Source: Capitulum mitella (taxonomy: Eukaryota; Arthropoda; Thecostraca; Pollicipedomorpha; Pollicipedidae). From it: a DNA stretch of 64,000 bases. The DNA is taken from NCBI GenBank assembly GCA_030062745.1, contig CP099847.1:23400374-23464373 (forward strand). Direction: 5' to 3'. Under the pieces are notes generated by a model that did not search any database, was not told where the DNA came from, and saw only the letters and a list, made by a program, of their open reading frames with translations. Position numbers and translations under genes: made by a program. This document shows positions 1 through 19,919 of this stretch, one piece after another (positions within the stretch are counted from its first letter, which is position 1; every line of letters begins with the position of its first letter).

Positions 1-2779
1 CAAACCATCCAGCTATCTTCACAGACGAAAAACCTTATACCAAGAGTACCCCTACGATTTCACTGTAGACGGCATGGATGTTATCTCCGCCGAGGCTGCG
101 GGGACATGTCCCCCACAGTTTTCCAGAAGTGGTGATTTGACCACCTGAATTTTTAAGGTGTCAAATAGTTATTTCTGATTAGCGATACAATGTCCCGAAC
201 TTCGGAATTTAAGAAAAGGGATTTTATCATAGTTTGTCATGCAACGCCCAAAAAGTAATTGTTAACCCACGTCGTCCCTATTTTTGGTGGACTACAGACA
301 GCTACAGTGTTCATCCCCCAATTTCTGAACCGTGGCTGCACCCATGGCAGAAGAGTTCGTGAAAATGCCTGGGGGCAAGCCCATTATATTTACATACTTT
401 GATCTCTCGCTTTCACTGACAGCCACCACTGGAAATTTCCGAAAATTGCTGCGGGGGTGGGGGTGCTTGACTAAGATTACAGACTATTTATTTTCAGCCA
501 TTTTCATACCTCTAATGTTACAGCCCTGAAAGGTTTGTAGGACATCTTTCCGACCCACTTATGACACCCTTCTACCCAACTATGACTTCGTCCGGAACAA
601 GGTTGTCCCATCAACGACCAACTAAAGAAACAAAACTAAGCCAATGGATCTTCACCTACGTCTACAACAATCTCCCAGTATGAGCTGGAAACCTTCCAGA
701 GGGGAGTGCTAAGGCCCTCCCTCAACCTTGCTTCATGCCGGCGGAGAGTGGGAGCTCCTTCACGGTTGGAATTGTGAGATAAAGATGTATTCTTTCCAGT
801 CAACGCCCGTGGTGTCAACGTTAAATTTCAAAAAAGCTGGGGGCAGCTGCCACCCCCCGCGCTTCCCGCGTCACAGTGGGTTACTGTTGGACGGGGTGTT
901 CAAAACTGGCTGCATCCTCTCCCCTTCAGGCATAAATGCTGGCTGCCCCTCTCCGTGCAAGAATGAGGGGGGAGGGGAGTAGCACCACTTATCGTTGGGT
1001 ACTTACACTGTTTTCTCCTTACACCTCTGCGGAAATGTGTGCGAAAAATGGTTCTTACATGCCCACCTCCCGCCACACGTCTTCAGACATTTCCGTGCAT
1101 GTATCATGTAAACCAAGCCTACGCTGGTTTGGCTATGCTAAACGCTGCAAGCACATACTCCCTCTGATCCTTCTGATGTTATACGGCCTTCCTTCTGATC
1201 AAGAAACGAGTATACGTAGTGACTGAGCATATTACGAAACGTTACCTCCAATCATGTTCATTAAATACGCTTCTTATCGATGGCCCTGATACCGACGAGT
1301 CTTCATGTGCACAGTTTTTGGCCATTCAAAACGGTAACCCGGTAACTCCATGATACCCCGAATGATCAGCTGATGGCTCTGCCTGGCCATGTTGCGGAAA
1401 CGACGGTGCCGGCAGTCTGGTGGAGATTTTGTCTCTCATAGACGATGCCATTGCTTACCTGGCCAGAAGTCTCCGACAGACGGAAGCGTGCTTGTTACTT
1501 GGTCATGCTGAGTTTTGGCGCAGCGACTCCAGTGCCCATCCAGATTTAACGTGAAGGGCAAATGTCTTGCCACCGTACCCACACGGCTGGTAGTAGAAGC
1601 TTCTGATGTCTAACGCTAGATGTCGCCAGAAAGAGGATGAACTACTGATCAAGCGTTTTTATAAGAACATTTATTGACAAATTTGTCCTATTAAAGTGGC
1701 GTAATATTAAAAATTTGTGAAAAATACAACTCTTTTGCGCAGCAATGATATATTCCTTCCTCAAAAAGATTTCAGTGGTTTTAAACTCAAGCATAAGATT
1801 TCCAGGGGCCTTTGATTAACAGCTGCTGGTTTATCATAAATGAACTCAAATCTAACGCAAAAGAGTCAAACATTTCTAGTCAGTTTGTGTGATGTCTCGA
1901 AATACAGACGATTGACTGACGCCCGACGAGACTCGAGACTTCACCTAAGACTTCGGACACCTGAGCCCAAGAGGCTGTGTCCTAACTCACGAACAAATAA
2001 ACAATTGTCTCGAAAAAGGTGGGCGAAGAAATGAACATTTAAGTAGAGCTGTAGGTGAGTGGCGATACTCTGAATGTTTCCACTATCACATCAGACGAGT
2101 TACATGACATAATTATCCAGGAAATCGTGTGAAGTGAATAGATTCACCAAAAAGCTTACAGAGCTTTCATATTAATAAGTTAGATTATTTCATGTTTCCA
2201 ACAGTTTTTGCTCATGTTTTTGCATTATTTGCATTTCATTTTTCCACAAAAATGCATATCTGTTACATAGATAAAAAGAATGTCCATATGGTTTTGAACT
2301 GAATAAAAACTAAATTGATCCATTTATGTTTCTGGACTTGAATTAAATCTATGTACTTTTTAAAGAATGCACTGAATTGGTATCTGAATCAGTCTCCTGT
2401 TTTCTGCTATGTGTATCCAAAGGTGAAATGATTTGCTTCAGGCAAAACAGGCACAAACCAGGTAGATGTAGTGTTACTAATTGTTATATCATTTGTTCTG
2501 AAAAAAATTTTATCCAAGAGATTTAATTGGTTAAAAAAATTGCATGCTTACAGTAGAGTTCTAGGTAATGCTGGAGCACTGCATGATGCCTATGTGATTC
2601 TTTCATGGAAGTGGTACCAGTGACCATGTTGCATTCAATGCAAGTCCACCCAAATCTCCAAAATTAATGTGTTCCTCAGTTTATCCAAATTCTATCCAAA
2701 CTGTCAAATACCCAAATCCTCAAAATGGCCATTTCTGTCACTGTGTTTATGGCATGTCTTCCTCAGATTTTAACCAACC
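1..2779. other. Upstream spacer with no recognised gene
   Basis: I recognise no gene here. Open frames are short and unlike known families. The segment becomes AT-rich after about 1650. It contains one copy (about 1912-2010) of a dispersed repeat seen again near 61950. The last bases before the POLR3F start look like a 3' splice site, so a 5' UTR intron for POLR3F may end at about 2765. Confidence 0.5.
1912..2010 (+). repeat. Dispersed repeat, copy 1
   Basis: About 95 bases centred on CCCAAGAGGCT match 61945-62050 in the same orientation. Both copies share the order GACGC, GAGAC or GACTT, GACAC, GAGCCCAAGAGGCT or GAACCCAAGAGGCT, then CCTAACTC. The family is unknown and no terminal repeats are visible. 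Confidence 0.5.
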
Positions 2780-11688
<8,909 letters not shown>

Positions 11689-12322
11689 ACTGGGATCTGA
11701 TCGTATTCTCACCGAACGAGCGGCAGTCGTCACGGGCTTTCATCACGGACCCTGGTTAGATAATGGTGCAATGCACCGAAGGGAATTATTCGGATCATTT
11801 ATAGTGGCCGTATCATTGGACATTGTGCACCGTGAAACCCAACTGAGAAACGACAAACATTAACAGGCCACATCAAGGTAGGCCTGGCTGCAACAAAAAT
11901 ACATGTCTGATGACTCCGGTTCAAAACGTACCGAGGACACGATGATGACACGGTATGTTCTTGGAGACTGGGCTCGGTAAGCCACGGTTGCAACTGTGCT
12001 GCATGTCTACACATCACGCCACAATAAATGTAACACAAAACTGGCAATAGGCTTTATTAAAAACTTCGTGTGATCCATCCTAGATATTTCAGATTAAATA
12101 ACGCACATGGTTGTGATTGTTACACACGCCAAGACGAAACTACAAGAAAATATTTATTGAAACAAAGCATGCCACCTCTACAATATATCGCAAAAATACT
12201 CAGTTTTGCGATGTACCTATCACCACAAGCGGATACCACAAACTTCTGGACGTCAGCTCCGGAATCCGACGCTTTGGATTCAGTGTTGAGCGCCAAGGCC
12301 ACCGCGAAGCCAAGAATCCCGG

Positions 12323-12996
12323 TCATGAAACCTTGCCACTCCGTGTGAACTCCGCGGTATACAACACAGCGAAACTATTGCCGTGAGTCTTCCAGCTGGT
12401 ACCAGAACATGTCGGAATGCGAAGGCTTGGCTCACTTGACGAGTCCATCGTCTCAGGCATTGCAGTTAAAGCTGGCGATTGGTACTTTTTCAGCATGGCG
12501 CAGTATTCTGATGGGCTACTCGTATAATAGATACGAACAAAATCCTGCTAGGTCTCCCACGAAATATTTTCCATCCATAAAGCGGAGCAATGTTAACAGG
12601 ATTCAACTGTGTTGCCGTATACCGGAGGAACACACACTTGGCTAGCTAGCCTAATAACATATAATACTAATAAATAATTTACTAACCTTCCAGGGCAGCA
12701 CCCAAGGAAAGTCCACACACGAGTTTGTCATCCACACGATAATGATTTGATGAGACCGTTTGATCGGCGACCAGCAAAACCGCAGAACCCTTATATTCTT
12801 GTGACTGAACTTCTTCACGAATGGCGTAAAATTTGCTGCTATTCCAGGCAAAACAAAGCGGTTGCCCGGACATTAGTCGGGATCGTAATGTATCGGCATG
12901 GTCTTCCGGAATCACTGTTACCCAATCGGACTGGAGTTTGCACCACTGGAACCCGGCAATGTTGGCACGGTCCACGAGCACGAACAAGAAACGCAT
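12323..12996 (-). CDS. Hypothetical two-exon gene
   Basis: I do not recognise the family. Exon 1 (12996-12687) encodes 103 residues from MRFLFVLVDRANIAGFQW, and the frame stays open upstream to a TGA about 13 codons before this Met. It ends at a GTTAGT donor in phase 1. An acceptor at 12508-12509 opens a phase-compatible exon 2 (12507-12323), giving LGAALE joined to EYCAMLKKYQ and stopping after FTRSGKVS, about 164 residues in total. The composition is balanced, and the protein is Cys- and Trp-containing without low complexity. The upstream 13000-13260 is CpG-rich, as for a promoter. The acceptor has a weak pyrimidine tract, so exon 2 is less sure than exon 1. Confidence 0.4.
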
Positions 12997-14070
12997 CAGT
13001 GCCTTTCGCCCACAGTCGAACGGGACGGTAGTCGGGTCTCTGTTTCACCGAAACGCGCACGAGCGTGGTAGAGACGATAAACCCTTGGGTGAGCCTTCCT
13101 GGTGCGCTGCCCTGGACGCGCCTCTGTGGGTAGCGGCGGCCCGGCCTGACGCTGTCCGCCAACCGGTCACACGACGAAACAACGAGGAACGGACGGACCA
13201 GGCAGACCACGTGTCCGGGCGAGCGGAGCCGACCTCACATCTAGATGACACTACAAAACCAAAGTAGTTTGATCCCGTGCTTCACGATAAAGAAAGTCAC
13301 TGTCACAACAAAACGTTTGTAGAAATTTGTACGCAAAACCAAATGCATATGATGATCATTTGTAAACACGATGCATCGGTAGCAATAAGGCTTTCTTTCG
13401 ACTTTGGACTTTACTTTGCAAGGAATGGTAATTTGAACCACTCTACCACTAATATTTCTTCGCATTGTCACAAAACTATGCCTTCTTCACTGTTGACGAT
13501 ATGACCGTCCTTTTCCCCTGGTGGTAGGAAAACGTCGTTAAACAGTTCCCGTTTTCCTTGAACGGCACTTTCTGACCACGTTTCGCTGAACAGAAGGCCG
13601 CCCATTGGTGCATACACGGCACCGCACCACAGGCTTGTGCATTACACACTGGATTTAACACGTGTTTCGATCGTCGAGACGTCGGTAACTCACACAGTCT
13701 TGTCAGACTCGGGACGTTCTTCACGGGCAGAGTCGGCCCGGAGTGACCAGTTCGAGGTGTCCCAGTCCACTCGCGGAGAAGGGGGGGGGGCCAGCCAGCC
13801 GTCAGGCCACATACCGATATCCACGGGTCGGGCCTAACGCCCGCCGTCCGTACACCTGGATTAGCCCCTCCCCCCTCCGCGCTGGGGGCGTCAATCGAAT
13901 TCGTGTCCCCACCACTGACACGCGCGTAGGCTGAGCAGCAAAAACCACTGTGGCCGGCACACAATGCTGGGCATATCTAGCCAAAGTGTCCGACGACACC
14001 CTCCGATAAAGCGACGTTATGACTAGACACGTGACCTCGGCGGGCGAGCGGGTCGGTCGGGGCCGGCGCC

Positions 14071-17000
14071 TCAGGGCATCGTGCCGGTCGCCACCGGCTG
14101 GCCGGAGACCACGTCCGCGTCCGGCGGCGGCGCTTGGCCGGGCGCGGCCGCGGCCGGCTCCGACTGGTCGGCGCCGACCGCGTACGTCGCCGGATTGGTC
14201 GCCTGGTTGGTGAGCGCCGTGCCCGGCGTCCAGCCGGCGGATTCCAGGTCGCGCTGGTGTTTTCTCCTCTTCCTCCTGAAACGGCGACGATCTCATGACG
14301 TGCGTTTTCTTCACACACGGCTATGGTTACCACCGTTTTGGAGAGGAAAAATAGTACATCAATACGTAAAGGATCAGAAGGTCTGTTTGGCCTGTTTAAT
14401 CAGCAACGCTTCTCCTTCCATTCGCTTTGCGTACCGAAAAACGACTACTCGTAGTGCCGCAGTACGTTTCGGGCGGTGGACGCAGACCACCGCCTAATCG
14501 CAGCGGCCCCGCCCGACTCCACCCCGGCCCACTGACCTTCCTCTTCAGCTCGTAGTACTCGTCCAGCTCGTACTGGTACTTGGGCGAGGTGATGCCCAAC
14601 ATGTAGGCCAGCCGCTCGCCCGCTCTGTCCATGCCGCCCAGTGTGCTGTAGCCGGCGAGCCGGAACCAGTACCAGGCCCACGGCAGCCAGCCCATCGACT
14701 TCTGCCGAGCGGGAGCGACCGACGTCACCACGCGACTCAAGCGAGGTCACCCGAACGCGCGGCGTGAGCCGGCGTGGTGTGAATAAAAATGTGATGTTCC
14801 TCTCAGGAATGCAAATATGGATATGACCCCTCCCCCACACACATGCACAAAACAGCATCCGTGCACCTAGGAAAACAGAATTACGAAAAAACAACGGCCT
14901 CATCAGCCTAAAACAGCAGTGGGGACATTCGAGCTCTGCGATCTCAGCTGGAGGTCGGGGGTGCGCTGTACCGTGTCGGATGTCCGCAGCTGGGCCAGCG
15001 TGTCTGGCGCCTGGTCCGGCTCGTCCTCCTCCTCGGTACTGTACTCCTCCAGGGTGCCGTCGCTGAAATGCAGCACGCGCCGCGGTACGCGCGCCTTCTT
15101 ACCGTCCACGCTTTCGGTCGGCACCTGCCGTCAAGGTCAAAGGTCATGAAATATTTCACAGATGCAAGGTAGATGTTGCATCTAACATGTCTTTTGGTAT
15201 CACTAAATGAAAACTACCAGCTGGTTTACGAGCTGCTGCATCTCACTTTCAATCCATATTTTATTCCAAGGTCAAAGGTCATGGGTCTGGCCATACAGAC
15301 AGATTTAAAATATTATCAATGTTCAACAGATGGTGCTGTTTTGTGTCAAAACTTCTGGTGAGTTTGGCTGCAGTGTCATTTCCTATACCTGCACAATATT
15401 TTTGAGGCCTAAGGCCAATGGTCATGGTTCCAGCCATGCAGAGTAGAGGTGTCACTAGCTTTCATTTGATACCACTGACTGAAAATGAGCTATAACTCAG
15501 ACTGCAGTAGTTCTTGTTCAAAGTTATGGTGATGATATTATCAGCTGCAAACAGCAGCTGTCAGTAGTCTCCTCTGTCACATACTCTCTGACTGTTGTGT
15601 CCTCAATTGCTGGCTGTGTTAGCTGTGAAATGCTCAGACAAATTATGAAACACAGAACACATCATCCAAGGGTCAGGCATGCAGGAGGAATAAAGCCCAG
15701 ATTTATTTTCTCACCTTCTCAGAGACAGTGGGAACAGTCAGAGGTGTGGATGGACCATCTTCATGGTTCCTTGAGTCACCATCTCCATGTGATCCCAGTG
15801 ACTATGAAGAAACATCTTATCACTTTGCACCCATGCACACAATAAATGAGCATTAGGGTACTGTTAAGTGCTAAATCTTCATTAATCTGACTTGTTCTCT
15901 TACTGAAAAATGAAAGCCTCACCCCAAAAACAACATATTAACATTCACATACATCATATGAAAACTACCCCTGCCATAAAAATGGCCTGGTTTAATTGCA
16001 AAAAAGGAACATTGCTGACTAATATGTAAATGCTGGGAACAATCATGCATATCTGACCAAATACTTACCATCATCATGACCTACATCTACTATCATGAGC
16101 ATGGCCAGGGGGAGGGGACAAGGGGGCCACAGCCCCTCTTATGGCTAAAATTCAACAGTTCTTTATGCATCAAAAACAAAATAAAGAAGCACTTTTGGAA
16201 CAAAGCATACAAAGTGGCCCAGAGTTTCTTGTTTTAAAGGGGTTGGGTTTGTCCTGGCCCAATCTGCAAACCATGGCAAGGACATCAATGAGATTTCTGA
16301 GGTGGCCTGAACCATGACCAGAATGGGATGAAAAGCTACCTCATTCAGGGCAGACACTGACCCATTTGGGATCTAACCTAACCTGGGTATGTCACCAGAT
16401 TTAGGCCACCAGCAGAGTTAACTTGCCCCAGGTAGCATGAGCTGCCCCATTTCAGGAATTTTTGCCCCAAATAAAAAACCACATCAATCTTGATTTTTTG
16501 TCTTAAAGTTATCCTAACAAGATCTTGCCGAAATTTGCCGTGTTTTTCAAACTGGGTCCTGGTCCTATCATTGACAAAATCCTGGCTATGCCCCATCCTT
16601 CCATGACATGGTGGTTATAATTACCTACACATAAACCTATACTGACTAGGGATGCACCGGATATCCGGCCGGATATTAGAGATTATCCGGTATCCGGTAT
16701 CCGGCCGGATATTTTTGTGATCCGGCCGGACATTGCCGGATATTTAATCTCCCGGTGTACAATCAAGACGGTGCTCTAATGTCTGCGTCAAAAACCGTTT
16801 CAGGGGAAACGTGGCTTGTTGTGTTAGATTGTCGATGTAACTGGCAGTTCCAAATCGGTCTGGAAACCTTGGGACCAATTCTTTTCTGTACTGGTTCGGG
16901 AGGGTTCGGACATATCTTTGCAAGAATGGGACTCGAGTTCAAAACTGTGAAACAATAGCCAGCATACGGTCAGTAGCCCATCTTATGATTTATTATCTTC

Positions 17001-19917
17001 CTTTTTTCGAAATATTTCTTATCTTTCTCAAATTCTGACACAAATGCATTAAGGAAAATATAAATTGTGGGCACTGGAAAATGATACAGTATTTAAAATC
17101 ATACCGTAAGCACATTTATTATTGTATGAACATTAAACTTTGCAGAAATGTACTCATAACCGTTGTGGTCAGTTTTTGCTTAATGGATCATCTCCATCAC
17201 CTCTCATCTGTCGGCAACACGCATGCGCCTGGGTACGCGCACCAGCATTTAACGCGGTATCTCTAGGTCCAGAGACAGCGATCACCTGGCTCATCCAGCG
17301 CTTTAGGGCGACTTTGGATGTTACGTACCAGTCTCCCTGATACATCCTCTGCTTAATGATGCCCCAGATGTCCTCAGTCGGACACACCTGGTGCACACAC
17401 GGGCACTGCTGTCACGCACTACGTACGGCACTCTGGCCTCTTCCAGCACCTTGAGCGTTTTCTTCGCATAATGGGCGCTGGCCAAGTCTGGCCATATCAA
17501 CACGTCCCTCTCGAAACAGTCCTCATCCAAATATGGGATGAGCACATCTCCTACGCACTTCTCACGGTACACGTCACGTTTGCGGGGAAACTTGCTCTCT
17601 GGCCTCAGCCGTACTTCTGCTGGACTTCTGCTGGACGTGCTCCAACAGAGTACCCAAGGTTTCCTGACATATACCTCTCGTGGTAGGTGAAGTAGCTTTC
17701 GTCGTCCATGGCAATGCCCCGTTCTTTCCGATTTCATGTGATCCGCGAGGCAGTTTCCGGATGCGGGTCATTTGGGCGACCTTTTGTTTTTGGGTGACCT
17801 GGGGTGACCTCTTGTTCTTTCGGTACCGAACCTTGTTTGCCACCAATATTTTCTTGTCACGTACGTTCTGGAGATTCCAAACCTTCCAGCCGGAACGCGT
17901 TATGACACCCGTTGTTTTTACAGCTCGAATCAGCTACAGCTGTCTTTTAACACGCGCACTGGAATGGGGATCTTTTTGTGCCCCCCACCTACTCTTCTTG
18001 AATATCTCGAGAACGCATCTGAGCTGGTTGCTGTTACTTTTTGACATTTATGGCAATTGAATAACTCGTCGAATGGCATAGAAAAATTGGAAATCAGCTG
18101 AAAATTTTGAAGTTTCAAGCATTTGAAGTCAGACAAACATCACGAAAACGACGGTTGTCGCTGACAAATGGGAACTTTGTGAAAGAACTGGCATTCTACT
18201 TAAGACTGCTGTTTGAACACAGTCAGGCGATGTCATTCGGGCATAAGTGATGGACGTACCAAGGCCACAGCCAGGGTCAATAAGGGTTAAGGGCATCAAA
18301 GGTCAAGGCTTGTGACCTGATCCAGATTTCCTTTGCAACATGTCAGTTTGTATGAAATATGCATTTCAAAGGCCCTGATAAAAACACATGTGCGCACACT
18401 GATACACTTACATATTCCAAGGTCAGTGAAGGTCAAAATCATTAAAGGCCAAGGTCAAATACCTTGTAACCTTGCTCAGATTTGTTCTGCGACATGTCGA
18501 TTTGTATGGAATATGTATTCAAAGACCCTAATGAAGATGTGTGCGCACATGCAGACACTTATATATATGCCAGAGCCATTGCAGGTCAAAGGCATCAAAG
18601 GTCAAGGGCAGGTTTTTGTGACCTGGTCCAGATTTGTTTTGCAGTACATCGATTTGTGTGAAATATGCCTTCAAAGACCCTTCTAAAACATGTTTGGGAT
18701 ATTGATACTGACATGTATATACATACATAGCTATACATACATACAGAAATATCAATGCTGGAAATGACCAGATGTACCGATGTTAACTACCTTCACTGAA
18801 AATACACCAAAAGATACATGTCGTGCCCTCATTTACTCTCAAACTGTCCTGTGTTGTTCAAACTCTGATCTGTAAAAGATGAAAAAATGGACATCACAGG
18901 TCACTAACCTGACATGACCTCGACCCAAAATCCCCAGTCAAGACGCCAAATGAATGGAAGTTATCGTATTCCACATTTTAACGGCCCAACAAACAACCCA
19001 GTCCGTTCGAAAATTGTACGGAATGGCCTGTACAGGCCGATAGTGTCCAAAGTTGACCTTTTCCACCTCATTTGGCCTTGAAGATATCGACTCACAAGCT
19101 GTGGGCATTTTTTACTAATTTTTTCAGTTTTTCATATTTTTCTTTTCTATTCAGTCTTTTCGGTTTCATTATTTCAATAGAAATAGTAAATAAAAACATG
19201 TAAACATAATATCCAGTATCTGACCGGATATCCAGCCCGATATCTGGCACCCCCATCTGGCATATCCGGTATCCGGCTGGATCACAGAAATCCTGATCCA
19301 GTGCATCCCTAATACTGACACCTCAGGAAATTCTACCAGTATATAGTAAGTGGGCACACAGCCAGAATTTTCCTCAGGAAAGGGACCAAATGTCAGATTT
19401 TATCAGATGCCACCAGCACATAACACAATTTGTAGGGAGAAGCAGACATTTTAGATAAATGACCTCATATTAAATGCTATGAAAAACACTGTTTCATTTT
19501 GCATCACACATCACTACTCTGTAAGTTTGAAAACTTCCAAATATCTAGTGTAGACCATCTGGCTCAAAGGGGGAGGGCAATGGCCACCATGGCTCTCCTT
19601 GGTTTCATGCCTAATAGTAAGAGGTATACATAGTATTGCACATAATCTTTATTCTTATCAAAATTAGGGTGATATCTGCACAAAAGCATGATGCGTAAGC
19701 CTAACAGCATGACCAAATTTCTCCAATGGAACCAACTGTATTAATTCCTGGCAACCTGTGGCACCCAAGGCCACAATGACAGGTTTATCACACTTGGAAC
19801 TGGCTATGGCTTATCAGAAATACCAGGCGGAAGACATGATAGCTCGACCCATATAATTAAAAAAACAGCTCTAAAACTCACCATTTCCACATTGACATCC
19901 TTGCAATCAGTGGCCAT
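14071..19917 (-). CDS. FAM177: FAM177 family protein, four exons, last exon with an apparent one-base frameshift
   Basis: Exons in transcript order: 19917-19882 (MATDCKDVNVEM, GTGAGT donor), 15124-14972, 14701-14537, 14275-14071. The first three junctions are all phase 0. The family signatures are present: KKARVPRRVLHFSDGTLEEY, then STEEED (about 21-46), and LAYMLGITSPKYQYELDEYY (about 94-113), which match the FAM177A1 core of KVPRRVIHF, EEYST and GIS(T)PKYQY type. The cellular role of this family is poorly known. Exon 4 begins GAG GAA GAG GAG AAA, as expected after the conserved core, but the direct frame then turns Arg-rich and stays open to 13802. Removing one base from the T4 run at 14260-14263 restores EEEEKHQRDLESAGW and a stop at 14071-14073, for about 185 residues. 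Intron 1 (4757 bp) contains the hAT element. Confidence 0.88.
15125..16646. repeat. AGGTCA-rich tandem repeat and other intron 1 sequence of FAM177
   Basis: CAAGGTCAAAGGTCATG occurs at about 15133 and 15268, with a weaker third copy near 15410 (AAGGCCAATGGTCATGG). The period is about 137 bases. Between copies lie TGAAAACTACCAGCTG-like stretches. The rest of the segment to the hAT element is AT-rich and without recognisable coding. The same AGGTCA-type motif recurs inside the hAT element. Confidence 0.5.
17169..17846 (-). pseudogene. Tc1/mariner-type (DDE) transposase relic
   Basis: Conserved blocks appear in different frames of the - strand: KRSPQVTQKQKVAQMTRIRK near 17810, DDESYFTYHERYMSG near 17700 (first catalytic Asp), DVLIWPDLASAHYAKKTL near 17480 (second Asp), and PTEDIWGIIKQRMYQGDW near 17380 (terminal acidic residue). 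At least two frame breaks separate them, so it cannot encode a whole enzyme. It lies inside the hAT element. Either it inserted there or it was captured. Its own inverted repeats were not found. Confidence 0.8.
18285..18700. repeat. Three-copy tandem repeat of about 152 bp with AGGTCA motifs
   Basis: The markers GATTTGT(A/G)TG(A/G)AATATG at about 18347, 18500 and 18650 and GTGACCTG(A/G)TCCAGATTT define a period of about 152 bases. Copies include ATCAAAGGTCAAGG-type direct half-sites. It is within the right half of the hAT element. Confidence 0.65.
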
Positions 19918-19919
19918 CT

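Larger units (their letters stand above)
16647..19311. mobile_element. hAT-superfamily DNA transposon, non-autonomous, 2665 bp
   Basis: The perfect 8-bp direct duplication ATACTGAC flanks it at 16639-16646 and 19312-19319. The left end begins TAGGGATGCACCGGATATCC and the right end finishes GTGCATCCCTA, its inverse with one mismatch in the first 15 bases. Both subterminal regions are full of CCGGATATCCGG-like palindromes (16665-16745 and 19215-19285). Eight-base duplications and TAGGGATGCA-like ends are typical of hAT elements. No hAT transposase frame is visible. The interior carries a Tc1/mariner-type transposase relic and an AGGTCA-rich triplicate repeat. It lies in FAM177 intron 1. Confidence 0.9.

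Noticed and set aside
13802..14314. 170-residue Arg-rich frame as the true end of FAM177
   Set aside because: It is the direct continuation after the splice site, but its composition is typical of a wrong frame in GC-rich DNA. The one-base-shifted frame gives a family-like tail and stop.
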